Made by a program: the position numbers and the translations under genes. From Actinomycetota bacterium (GTDB lineage: Bacteria; Actinomycetota; Acidimicrobiia; Acidimicrobiales; JACDEA01), in NCBI GenBank assembly GCA_013816725.1, contig JACDEA010000155.1, positions 1 to 5,934 of the forward strand: DNA of 5,934 bases. Direction: 5' to 3'. The notes below the pieces were generated by a model that saw only the letters and a list, made by a program, of their open reading frames with translations, searched no databases and was not told the DNA's origin. The stretch's first letter is position 1. Each line of letters starts with the position of its first letter. Shown piece by piece: positions 1-5,773 of this stretch.

Positions 1-1
1 C

Positions 2-142
2 ATCGAGCACGTGCGAGCGCGGCTCGCCCGCTACAAGGCACCTCGCAAAGTCATCGTCGTCGACACGATCGGCCGGAGCCCCGCGGGCAAGGTCGACTAC
101 AGGGCTCTCAAGCAACTCGCCCTCGACAGGGTCGGCGCATGA
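2..142 (+). CDS. Acyl-CoA synthetase / AMP-dependent ligase, C-terminal end (5' truncated by window)
   Basis: Only the last 46 residues are present. They read in frame from base 2 to the TGA at 140-142. The pattern (LARYKAPRK, a run of hydrophobic residues, then GRSPAGKVDYRAL) is the C-terminal subdomain of the ANL superfamily of adenylating enzymes. The lysine of the SPAGK motif (residue 30 of this fragment) matches the invariant lysine that catalyses acyl-adenylate formation and is often a target of regulatory acetylation. Family members activate fatty or other carboxylic acids to CoA thioesters in the cytosol. The substrate is set by the missing N-terminal part and cannot be inferred here. 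A second ATG overlaps the stop (ATGA), which suggests that a translationally coupled gene once followed. Family assignment is firm; specificity is unknown. Confidence 0.87.
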   Translation: MEHVRARLARYKAPRKVIVVDTIGRSPAGKVDYRALKQLALDRVGA

Positions 143-237
143 CCGAGCTGAAGTTCGACGGCCCGCTCCTTGCAGCGGCTACGCGACCCGCGTCAGCTCC
201 ACTTTCACGCCCAGCGACGTCGACCGACCGCCGGTGA
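139..237 (+). pseudogene. Short ORF, possible stub of a lost downstream gene (SDR-like N-terminus)
   Basis: A 32-codon ORF starts at the ATG that overlaps the ligase stop codon (ATGA) and ends at TGA 235-237. Its first eight residues, MTELKFDG, resemble the usual start of actinobacterial short-chain dehydrogenases, which continue with a VAVVTGAGxGxG nucleotide-binding motif. Here the sequence changes instead to PLLAAATRPAS and no Rossmann motif follows. From base 179 the ORF runs antisense through the 3' end of the transglutaminase gene. I infer a gene lost by rearrangement, with its start codon and a few codons left behind and a junction between about 163 and 178. A chance ORF is the main alternative, since eight residues are weak evidence. 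Confidence 0.25.
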
Positions 238-1024
238 AGATGCCCTTGAGGGGTGGCACGTCGCTGTAGTCGCGGCCGCGCCCGACAAGCACGTGACGTT
301 CGCCGGCCAGCACGCCGTTCGTCGGGTCGATGCCCCACCAGCTCCCCGTCCACGCCTCGACCCACGCATGGCTTTCGCCGATCATCGCCTCGCCGATCGC
401 CGCGTCGGGCGTCGAGTAGAAGTACCCCGACGCGTAGCGGCTCGGAATGCCAGCGGCGCGCAACGCGGCCAAGGACAGGTGGGCGAAGTCCTGGCACACA
501 CCGCGCCCGCCGCGCAGCGCCTCCAGCGCGGTCGTCTGCACGCTGGTCGCGCCGGGCTGGTACACCAGCGCGTCGCTCACCCAGGCGACGACGGCGGTCA
601 CCGCCGCGTCGGGTGTGGCCTGGCGACGCAGTTCATCGGCCACGTCGGAGATGCCGTCGCCGGCCGGCACGTACGCGCTCGGGGCGAGGAACTCGCTGAA
701 CCGGTCGACCGTTTCGGGATCGTCGATCTCGGCCCATGTCGACGGGGGCGGCCGGGTGGCCGGGTTGGTTTCCACCAGCGAACGGCCGGCGACCCACAAC
801 GCCTCGTGCGGCTGGTGAAGGTCGAACGCGTGCACGACGGTGCCCCAGTAGTCCCAGTAGCGCAGCATGCGCGACGGCGGTGAGGGACGCACGGTGACCG
901 TCGCCTCCAGTGTGAGTTGGCGGTCGGTGGTCAGCGGCGTGATGCGCACTTCGTTGTACGACGCCGACGCCGGCGCGGCGTAGGAATAGCCACTCTCGTG
1001 GTTGATGCGCAGCCGCCACGTCAT
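179..1024 (-). CDS. Transglutaminase-like cysteine protease family protein
   Basis: This 281-residue cytosolic protein has no signal peptide or membrane segment. Residues 1 to about 85 form the beta-rich bacterial transglutaminase-like N-terminal domain (note YNEVRITPL at 23-31). Residues from about 125 to 245 form the papain-fold transglutaminase core. The catalytic triad is visible: Cys177 in GRGVCQDFAHL, His219 in ESHAWVEAW and Asp233 in GIDPTNG. Bacterial members are usually predicted amide hydrolases or peptidases rather than crosslinkers. The ATG at 1024 is chosen because it overlaps the alpha-E stop codon as ATGA and begins directly with the conserved domain; the frame stays open to 1261, but that extension is antisense-like arginine-rich sequence inside alpha-E. 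It is the last gene of a three-gene operon and may cleave the bond made by the ATP-grasp partner (inference). It converges on the ligase gene, with 36 bp between stop codons and no clear terminator. Confidence 0.93.
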   Translation of the reverse strand: MTWRLRINHESGYSYAAPASASYNEVRITPLTTDRQLTLEATVTVRPSPPSRMLRYWDYWGTVVHAFDLHQPHEALWVAGRSLVETNPATRPPPSTWAEIDDPETVDRFSEFLAPSAYVPAGDGISDVADELRRQATPDAAVTAVVAWVSDALVYQPGATSVQTTALEALRGGRGVCQDFAHLSLAALRAAGIPSRYASGYFYSTPDAAIGEAMIGESHAWVEAWTGSWWGIDPTNGVLAGERHVLVGRGRDYSDVPPLKGIFTGGRSTSLGVKVELTRVA

Positions 1025-1959
1025 CGCGCTGCTGCGCCTTCGGCAGCCCCGGCGGTCAGTTGCGATTGCCGGAACCAGCGTTGCGCGATGGCCTCGCCGG
1101 CCGACGAGCAGGCGTCCTGCAGGCCGCGCAGCCGCACCCCGAGACTGGCCAGCGTTTCGGCCAGCGGCTCGTACTCGAGACGGGTGCGGGCCTGTGCGAG
1201 TATCCGCCGCGCTTCGTCGAGCTTGCCGTCGTGGGCCATGCGGTCGAGGTCGACGAGGCAACGGTCAGCCGTGATCAACGCGTGCAGAATCGAGCGGGGG
1301 AACAACCGGTCGAGCAGCAGGAATTGCACGACTGGTTCGGGCGCCACCTCGCGCTGGCTGCTGCGCAAGTACGCCTCGTAGCCCGAGCACGACGTGAGCA
1401 GCGTGAGCCAGTCGTGCGCGTCCGTGGCTTCGCCGACCCGCGACGAGAGGAGCCGCGACATCATGTCGACTCGCTCGACGCTGCGCCCGAGTACCAGGAA
1501 CCGCCACCCGTCGTCCTGGCTCATCGTCGAGTCGGCCAGCCCGCTGAACAGCGCGGCGCCGTCCTTGACGAAGCGGAAGAACCCGTGCGCCCCGGCGACA
1601 CCGACGGCGCCGACCCGGGTCGGGAGCGCATGCCAGCTGGCGTTGAGCGCCTCCCACATCTCCGCCGATATCGACTCCCGGGCGCCACGAGCGTTCTCGC
1701 GGGCGGCGGCCAGCGAGCTGACGATTGAGCCCGGGTTGTCGGGGTCAAGGGCCAGGAGGTGCGTGAGCCGGTGCGCGCCGAGATCGCCGGTGGGCGTCGG
1801 CACTCCCATCACCTCGAGCAGCTCGCGGTGGCGGTTGTCTTCGCCGGCCTCGATGGCCATCGCGTCGTGCACGTGCACGTCGAGGATGCGGGCGGTGTCG
1901 TCGGCCCGCTCCACGTAGCGGCCCACCCAGAACAACGACTCGGCGATCCGGCTCAGCAT
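1021..1959 (-). CDS. Alpha-E domain protein (DUF403 family)
   Basis: The 312-residue protein opens with the hallmark MLSRIAESLFWVGRYVERAD and is predicted to be almost entirely helical. Other family signatures are ARENARGARESIS (85-97), FLVLGRSVERVDMMSRLL (154-171), the C..YEAYLR segment (191-199) and FLLLDRLFPRS (213-223). The length is normal for the family. No enzyme activity has been assigned to alpha-E proteins as far as I know; they nearly always occur beside, or fused to, circularly permuted ATP-grasp proteins and are presumed to work with them. The ATG at 1959 overlaps the end of the upstream ATP-grasp gene by 7 bp, so translation is probably coupled. The only Shine-Dalgarno-like match is a weak AGG (1969-1967) formed by the last Gln codon and the following Ala codon. 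The C-terminal tail is Ala-rich and variable. Confidence 0.94.
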   Translation of the reverse strand: MLSRIAESLFWVGRYVERADDTARILDVHVHDAMAIEAGEDNRHRELLEVMGVPTPTGDLGAHRLTHLLALDPDNPGSIVSSLAAARENARGARESISAEMWEALNASWHALPTRVGAVGVAGAHGFFRFVKDGAALFSGLADSTMSQDDGWRFLVLGRSVERVDMMSRLLSSRVGEATDAHDWLTLLTSCSGYEAYLRSSQREVAPEPVVQFLLLDRLFPRSILHALITADRCLVDLDRMAHDGKLDEARRILAQARTRLEYEPLAETLASLGVRLRGLQDACSSAGEAIAQRWFRQSQLTAGAAEGAAAR

Positions 1960-3551
1960 GACCGCGCCTGCTGTTGTTGTTGTTGCTGCTGCTCGTTGTT
2001 CGGATGGGGCATGGGCCCGAGATCGAGTTGCGCGCCCGCCGGGATGGTCCCGCTGATCGTCGCGACCGATCGGGCGAGGAGGCGGCCGCCGTCGTCGTCG
2101 CCCGACTGGGGGGCCAGGACCCAGGTGTCCTTCGAACCACCGCCCTGGCTGGAGTTGACGATGAGGCTGCTGTCGGTGAGTGCTACACGCGTCAGCCCGC
2201 CCGGCACCACCCAGATGTCCTGGCCGTCATTGATGGCGAACGGACGGAGGTCGACGTGGCGCGGCGCGACCCGATCGCCGACGTGCGTGGGCGCCGTCGA
2301 CAACGCGACCACCTCCTGCACGATGAACTGGCGCGGATTGGCGACCAGCGCGTCGCACGCCGCAGCCAGCTCCGCGTCGGTGGCGTGCGGTCCCATCACG
2401 AGGCCGTACCCACCCGAGCCGTCGACCGGCTTGATCACCAGCGTGTCGAGTCGCCCGATCACATACGCGAGCTGGTCGGGATCCTCCGGCCGGTACGTCT
2501 CGACGTTGGGCAGCAGCGGCTCTTCACCGAGGAAGTAGCGGATCAGGTCGGGGACGTACGTGCCCATGAGCTTGTCGTCGGCCACTCCGTTCCCGACGGC
2601 GTTGGCGATGGCGACGTTCCCTTCGCGCGCGGCGTTGACGATGCCCGGGCAACCGACGAGTGAATCACCTCGGAAGTGGACGGGATCGAGGAAGTCGTCG
2701 TCGACGCGTCGGTACACGACGTCGACGCGCCGTTCGCGCTCGGTCGTGCGCATGTAGACGACGTTGTCGCGGCACACCAGGTCGCGCCCCTCGACGAGAG
2801 GCACGCCCATTTGTTGGGCAAGAAACGCGTGCTCGAAATAGGCCGCGTTATAGACGCCGGGCGTGAGGAGCACGACGACCGGGTCGCCGTGCTGGCGTGG
2901 CGAAGCAGCGCGCAGTGCGGCGAGCAATCTGGCGGGGTAGTGGTCGACCGGCAGCACGCGATGAACCGCAAACAACTCGGGGAAGAGCCGGGCCATCATG
3001 CGCCGGTTCTCGATTACATACGAGATGCCCGACGGCGTGCGCAGGTTGTCCTCGAGCACGCGGAAACGGCCGTCGTGTCCGCGAACGACATCGATCCCGG
3101 CCACTTGGACGCGCACGCGGTTGGGCGGGTCGATGCCGTAGGCGGTCCGGTGAAAGTGCTTCGACGAGGCGACCAGCCGGCGGGGGATGACCCGGTCCTT
3201 GAGGCTGACACCTTCCCCGTACACGTCGGCCAGGAACATCTCGAGCGCGCGCACCCGCTGCACGACGCCGGCCTCGATCGTTTGCCATTCCGACCACTGG
3301 ATGACTCGCGGGATCAGGTCAAGGGGAAACGGGCGCTCCTCGCCCGACAACGAGAACGTGATGCCCTGATCGCGGAATCGCCGGTCGCGGGCTGCGCAGC
3401 GGCTGTCGAAGTCGTCGTGCGACAGCGCTTGCAGCGCGTCGTGCAAGCCGCCGGCCCCGGCACGGGGGACGCCGGGTCGCTCGAACATCTCGTCCCATGC
3501 CACGTGGCCCACGGCGTGAGGGATCTCGTAGTCGTCGAAGAGGTCACCCAC
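1953..3551 (-). CDS. Circularly permuted ATP-grasp type 2 protein with polyglutamine C-terminus
   Basis: This 532-residue protein belongs to the circularly permuted ATP-grasp family (DUF404/DUF407), predicted ATP-dependent amide or peptide ligases that go through an acyl-phosphate. Visible motifs in order: WDEMF (19-23); HFHR (132-135); LEDNLRTPSGISYVIENR (166-183); TPGVYNAAYFEH (230-241); NAVGNGVADDK (317-327); the nucleotide-binding lysine and glycine-rich loop VIKPVDGSGGYG (372-383); QEVV (412-415); HVDLRPF (432-438); and the near-terminal VNSSQGGGSKDTWVL (465-479). The catalytic core looks intact. The start is a GTG (3551-3549); the conserved N-terminus begins immediately, so no later start fits. 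Beyond about residue 480 the tail is not family-typical and ends in eight consecutive Gln followed by ARSC. It is the first gene of the operon with alpha-E and transglutaminase-like genes. Its substrate is unknown. Confidence 0.93.
   Translation of the reverse strand: MGDLFDDYEIPHAVGHVAWDEMFERPGVPRAGAGGLHDALQALSHDDFDSRCAARDRRFRDQGITFSLSGEERPFPLDLIPRVIQWSEWQTIEAGVVQRVRALEMFLADVYGEGVSLKDRVIPRRLVASSKHFHRTAYGIDPPNRVRVQVAGIDVVRGHDGRFRVLEDNLRTPSGISYVIENRRMMARLFPELFAVHRVLPVDHYPARLLAALRAASPRQHGDPVVVLLTPGVYNAAYFEHAFLAQQMGVPLVEGRDLVCRDNVVYMRTTERERRVDVVYRRVDDDFLDPVHFRGDSLVGCPGIVNAAREGNVAIANAVGNGVADDKLMGTYVPDLIRYFLGEEPLLPNVETYRPEDPDQLAYVIGRLDTLVIKPVDGSGGYGLVMGPHATDAELAAACDALVANPRQFIVQEVVALSTAPTHVGDRVAPRHVDLRPFAINDGQDIWVVPGGLTRVALTDSSLIVNSSQGGGSKDTWVLAPQSGDDDGGRLLARSVATISGTIPAGAQLDLGPMPHPNNEQQQQQQQQARSC
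1968..1991 (-). repeat. Eight-codon CAG/CAA glutamine repeat at the 3' end of the ATP-grasp gene
   Basis: In coding order the tract reads two CAG, four CAA and two CAG codons, flanked by Asn-Asn-Glu before and Ala-Arg-Ser-Cys-stop after. It is a trinucleotide repeat of 24 bp in an otherwise low-repeat coding region, and the four CAA codons stand out against strongly GC-rich codon use. It ends 8 bp before the alpha-E start codon. Slippage by whole triplets would change the tail length without changing the frame or the overlap. Confidence 0.9.
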
Positions 3552-3555
3552 GGCT

Positions 3556-3567
3556 CAGGTGTACCTG
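3556..3567. promoter_or_regulatory. Inverted repeat CAGGT-GT-ACCTG just upstream of the GTG start
   Basis: A perfect 5-bp inverted repeat with a 2-bp spacer lies 4 bp upstream of the ATP-grasp GTG start codon. Its position suggests an operator or a small mRNA structure affecting ribosome access, because no strong Shine-Dalgarno sequence is present there. At 12 bp it could also be chance. Confidence 0.3.
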
Positions 3568-3572
3568 CCCAG

Positions 3573-3591
3573 TGTTTCCGCGATGTTTCCG
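3573..3591. repeat. Direct repeat TGTTTCCG x2, 11-bp period
   Basis: Two exact copies of TGTTTCCG start at 3573 and 3584, one helical turn apart. Read on the - strand they are CGGAAACA, oriented toward the ATP-grasp operon. They share the GAAAC core with the repeat pair at 3659-3677. This geometry is typical of tandem binding by OmpR/PhoB-type regulators, but the regulator is unknown. Confidence 0.5.
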
Positions 3592-3658
3592 TTCCCCGAC
3601 CGGTTCGCAACAACACCCCTGGCCACGACGCTCGAACCGACACCGTGCGTTCGCCAGT

Positions 3659-3677
3659 GCGAAACCACGGCGAAACC
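3659..3677. repeat. Direct repeat GCGAAACC x2, 11-bp period
   Basis: Two exact copies of GCGAAACC start at 3659 and 3670, again 11 bp apart, in + orientation and 22 bp before the ACT gene start. The shared GAAAC core with the left pair, in opposite orientation, makes a roughly symmetrical arrangement across the divergent promoter region. Probable regulator binding site. Confidence 0.5.
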
Positions 3678-3699
3678 TGCGTCGGCCACGCTGGTGGCG

Positions 3700-4344
3700 A
3701 TGCCTCTCTACCGCCTACGGGTCGAGCTGCCCGACCGCCCGGGCGCCCTCGCGCACGTCGCCGCGCTGATCGCCGATTCCGGCGCCAGCGTGATCTCGCT
3801 CGACATCCACGAGCTTGCCGGCCCGACCGCGATCGATGAGATCGTGGTCGACGCGCCCGACGCATGGGTGCCGGCGGAATTGGCATCAGCGCTGGCCGCG
3901 GCCGAGGCAGCGACGTTGCTGTCCTCGGCTGCGGCCCGCGACGTCCGCGATCCGGTGGTCGACGCGCTCGAGTGGGCCATCGCGATCGCGTCGGCCGATC
4001 CAGCCGATAGTGACGCCGCCCTGGGCGAGGCAGTTCTGGAGGTCACCAGCGCGCTGGCCGCTTGGGTCACCGACGTGCGCAGCGCGCTAGGGATCGACGC
4101 CGGTCGTCTCGCGCTCGAACGGCGGGGCCCGGTGGTCCTCCAGACGCGCGAGGTCCCGTCCTCGGTCGCCGACCACCTCCCCGACGCGGTGTGGCTCCTC
4201 GCGGTGCCGGACGGCCGGCTCGATACCGAACTGGTGGCGTTCGCCATCAGGCCTCTGGCGTTGCACTTCACGGTCTCGGAGATCGCCCGCGTCGAGCAAC
4301 TGGTCCGCCTCCGCCGACTCTTGTCCCGGCAACTGGTGCCGTAG
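3700..4344 (+). CDS. ACT-domain (amino-acid-binding-like) protein
   Basis: The predicted protein has 214 residues. Residues 3 to about 70 form an ACT domain, with the typical beta-strand and ligand-loop start YRLRVELPDRPGALAHVAALIA, then SVISLDIHEL and a closing strand IDEIVVDAP. ACT domains bind amino acids or similar small ligands and control enzymes or transcription. The rest is mostly helical, with a compact C-terminal segment (about 143-210) ending RPLALHFTVSEIARVEQL; I do not recognise that part with certainty. The architecture recalls mycobacterial Rv3013-type proteins (from memory), often found near gatC, which is not visible here. The ATG at 3700 is chosen because the domain starts at once; a GGTGG sequence just upstream could act as a weak ribosome site, and an in-frame GTG at 3694 is an alternative. 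The frame is open to an ATG at 3559, but that would make the repeat-rich promoter region coding. It leads a probable three-gene operon. Confidence 0.82.
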   Translation: MPLYRLRVELPDRPGALAHVAALIADSGASVISLDIHELAGPTAIDEIVVDAPDAWVPAELASALAAAEAATLLSSAAARDVRDPVVDALEWAIAIASADPADSDAALGEAVLEVTSALAAWVTDVRSALGIDAGRLALERRGPVVLQTREVPSSVADHLPDAVWLLAVPDGRLDTELVAFAIRPLALHFTVSEIARVEQLVRLRRLLSRQLVP

Positions 4345-4385
4345 ACCTCGGACCGGGAAGGAATTCGACAGCCCGGCTCGCCGTT

Positions 4386-4392
4386 GGAGGTG
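4386..4392 (+). promoter_or_regulatory. Strong Shine-Dalgarno sequence of the VOC gene
   Basis: GGAGGTG matches the 16S rRNA anti-Shine-Dalgarno sequence over seven bases and sits just before the ATG at 4395. It settles the start codon of the VOC gene, whose frame is open upstream to 4062. Confidence 0.75.
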
Positions 4393-4394
4393 TC

Positions 4395-4910
4395 ATGCCG
4401 ATCACTCGTCTCAACCACGCGGTGCTCTACGTGCGCAACGCCGAGCGGTCGGCCGAGTTCTATGGCGACGTGCTCGGCTTCCGGCCGGTGATGACGCTGC
4501 CTGGCGCCGTGTTTCTGCAGGCCGACGCCTCGACCAACGACCACGACCTCGGACTGTTCACGATCGGCGACGGTGCCGGCCCGTCGCCGGCCGGCCGCAC
4601 CGCGGTAGGCCTGTACCACTTGGCGTGGGAGGTCGACACGCTGGCCGAGCTCCAGCGGATTGCGGCGCGGCTCACCGACGCGGGGGCGCTGGTGGGCGCC
4701 AGCGACCACGGCAGCACGAAGGCGCTCTACGCCCGCGATGTCGACGGCATCGAGTTCGAGGTCAGCTGGCTCGTACCGGCCGACCACTTGGATGCCGACG
4801 GCGACGCGGCCAAGGCCACCATCAAGCCGCTTGACCTGGCGGCCGAGATCGAGCGCTACGGCGCGTCGACTCGCGGCGGCGTCGGCGTGTCGTCGCCCGC
4901 GACCGCCTAG
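4395..4910 (+). CDS. VOC superfamily protein (glyoxalase / extradiol dioxygenase fold)
   Basis: This 171-residue protein has the two beta-alpha-beta-beta-beta modules of the vicinal oxygen chelate fold. Module one begins LNHAVLYVRNAERSAEFYGDVLGF; module two begins GLYHLAWEV and ends DVDGIEFEV. Three residues match the metal ligands of one-domain extradiol-dioxygenase-like members: His8, His75 and Glu122, so a metal-dependent enzyme is likely. Candidate reactions are ring-cleaving dioxygenation or a glyoxalase-type isomerisation; the sequence does not decide. A tail of about 40 residues (PLDLAAEIERYG at 145-156) follows the fold. The start is fixed by the GGAGGTG ribosome site. It lies 50 bp after the ACT gene and 35 bp before the hydrolase gene, so all three are probably co-transcribed. 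Confidence 0.9.
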   Translation: MPITRLNHAVLYVRNAERSAEFYGDVLGFRPVMTLPGAVFLQADASTNDHDLGLFTIGDGAGPSPAGRTAVGLYHLAWEVDTLAELQRIAARLTDAGALVGASDHGSTKALYARDVDGIEFEVSWLVPADHLDADGDAAKATIKPLDLAAEIERYGASTRGGVGVSSPATA

Positions 4911-4945
4911 CGGCGGCACCAGCTGCTTCTCGCTAGGTTTCGCCG

Positions 4946-5743
4946 ATGACCACCCGTGAGGGGCGCTTCTCCGACGACCGTCTGTACTACCGCGTGTGGG
5001 ATGCGCAGGCGCCGCGGGCGACACTCGTGCTGGCCCACGGTTATGGCGAGCACAGCGGCCGTTACGAGCACGTCGGCGGTGCCCTGGCCAATGCCGGCTT
5101 CACGACCTGGGCCATGGACCACTTCGGCCACGGCCAGTCGGCCGGCGACGACCGCGGGAGCATCGGTTCGCTGGCCGGCGCGGTCGCTGACCTCGACGAC
5201 TGCGTCGACGTGGCCACCGCCGACCCGGCTAGCCCGCCGCCGGTATTCTTGCTCGGCCACTCGATGGGCGGCCTCATCGCCACGGCCTACGCCGAAGAAC
5301 ACCAAGACCGGCTCAAGGCGCTCGTTCTCAGCGGTCCCGCCGTCGCCGTGAACCCGATGCTCGAAGCGCTGCAGGATCTGGACGAGATCCCTGAAGTGTC
5401 ATTGGCGCCGTTCGTGTCGCGCGACCCCGACGTTGTGAAGGACTACGAGAACGACCCGCTCAACTATTTGGGACCAATGCCGCGCAGCATGATCAAGGCC
5501 ATGTCGGAGATCACCGGCGTGCGCGACCGACTGTCCACCATCACGCTGCCGGTGCTGGTGATGCACGGCGACGCCGACGCACTCGTCTCGCCGCAGGCCA
5601 GCCAGGACATCGCAGCCACCGTCGCCTCCAAGGACGTGACGCTGAAGCTCTGGCCGGGCCTGTTTCACGAGATCTACAACGAGCCCGAGCAGGCCGCAGT
5701 GATCGCCGAGACTATTTCCTGGCTCGAGGCTCACCTGGCCTGA
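4946..5743 (+). CDS. Alpha/beta hydrolase, monoacylglycerol lipase type
   Basis: The 265-residue protein is a full-length serine hydrolase with no signal peptide. Key motifs: the oxyanion-loop HGYGEHSGRY (31-40), DHFGHGQSAGDDRG (58-71), the nucleophile elbow GHSMGG with Ser106, the acid in HGDADALV (Asp211) and the catalytic His241 in LFHEIYNE. HGxGEHSGRY together with GHGxSxG and a variable helical cap (about 130-195) is characteristic of monoacylglycerol lipases and related lysophospholipases, such as mycobacterial Rv0183. The likely reaction is hydrolysis of monoacylglycerols to a fatty acid and glycerol, but substrate range cannot be read from the sequence. The ATG at 4946 has an AGG eight bases upstream and sits just before the first conserved strand. 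It is the last gene of the probable ACT-VOC-hydrolase operon, followed by GC-rich hairpins. Confidence 0.9.
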   Translation: MTTREGRFSDDRLYYRVWDAQAPRATLVLAHGYGEHSGRYEHVGGALANAGFTTWAMDHFGHGQSAGDDRGSIGSLAGAVADLDDCVDVATADPASPPPVFLLGHSMGGLIATAYAEEHQDRLKALVLSGPAVAVNPMLEALQDLDEIPEVSLAPFVSRDPDVVKDYENDPLNYLGPMPRSMIKAMSEITGVRDRLSTITLPVLVMHGDADALVSPQASQDIAATVASKDVTLKLWPGLFHEIYNEPEQAAVIAETISWLEAHLA

Positions 5744-5746
5744 CCC

Positions 5747-5773
5747 GACGGCGGGGCCGCCGAATCGGCGGTC
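5747..5773 (+). terminator. GC-rich alternative hairpins after the hydrolase gene
   Basis: Three complementary arms lie in series: CGGCGG (5749-5754), CCGCCG (5757-5762) and CGGCGG (5766-5771). The middle arm can pair perfectly with either neighbour; the second option has a better 3-base loop (AAT) and extends by a G-T and a G-C pair. It starts four bases after the hydrolase stop. No U-tract follows, so this would be a U-less terminator of the kind reported in actinobacteria, or a transcript-end stabiliser. Confidence 0.5.

Larger units (their letters stand above)
3552..3699. promoter_or_regulatory. Divergent intergenic region between the ATP-grasp operon and the ACT gene
   Basis: This 148-bp stretch separates two divergent transcription units and should hold promoters for both. 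It is visibly less GC-rich than the genes. It carries direct repeats of TGTTTCCG and of GCGAAACC, each pair 11 bp apart, and inverted repeats: CAGGT/ACCTG (3556-3567), CGGTTCG/CGAACCG (3601-3607 and 3633-3639) and TTCGC/GCGAA (3650-3663). I could not find a convincing -35/-10 pair in either direction. Assignment as regulatory DNA rests on position and repeat density. Confidence 0.6.

Noticed and set aside
143..178. Terminator between the convergent ligase and transglutaminase genes
   Set aside because: No convincing stem-loop or U-tract is visible in these 36 bases.
1025..1261. 79-residue N-terminal extension of the transglutaminase-like protein
   Set aside because: It is an Arg/Pro-rich out-of-frame reading of the alpha-E gene. 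The ATG at 1024 with ATGA overlap starts exactly at the conserved domain.
1759..2538. + strand frame containing a run of cysteines, and another frame there with a leucine run
   Set aside because: Both runs are only the antisense readings of the CAG/CAA glutamine tract; the rest of each frame lacks any domain.
3559..3699. 47-residue N-terminal extension of the ACT protein from an ATG at 3559
   Set aside because: It has no recognisable motif, would make the repeat-rich divergent promoter region coding, and the ACT domain starts right at the ATG at 3700.
2676..3839. 387-codon open frame on the + strand opposite the ATP-grasp gene
   Set aside because: It is antisense to a strongly conserved protein, shows no family motif, and runs into the ACT gene in another frame.
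4062..4394. Upstream extension of the VOC protein frame
   Set aside because: It overlaps the ACT gene out of frame and is Arg/Pro/Gly-rich. The GGAGGTG ribosome site fixes the start at 4395.
3708..5024. 438-codon open frame on the - strand opposite the ACT and VOC genes
   Set aside because: Its sequence is low-complexity, rich in Ser, Ala, Arg and Thr, with no domain, and it lies antisense to two genes with clear family motifs. Long antisense frames are expected in GC-rich coding DNA.
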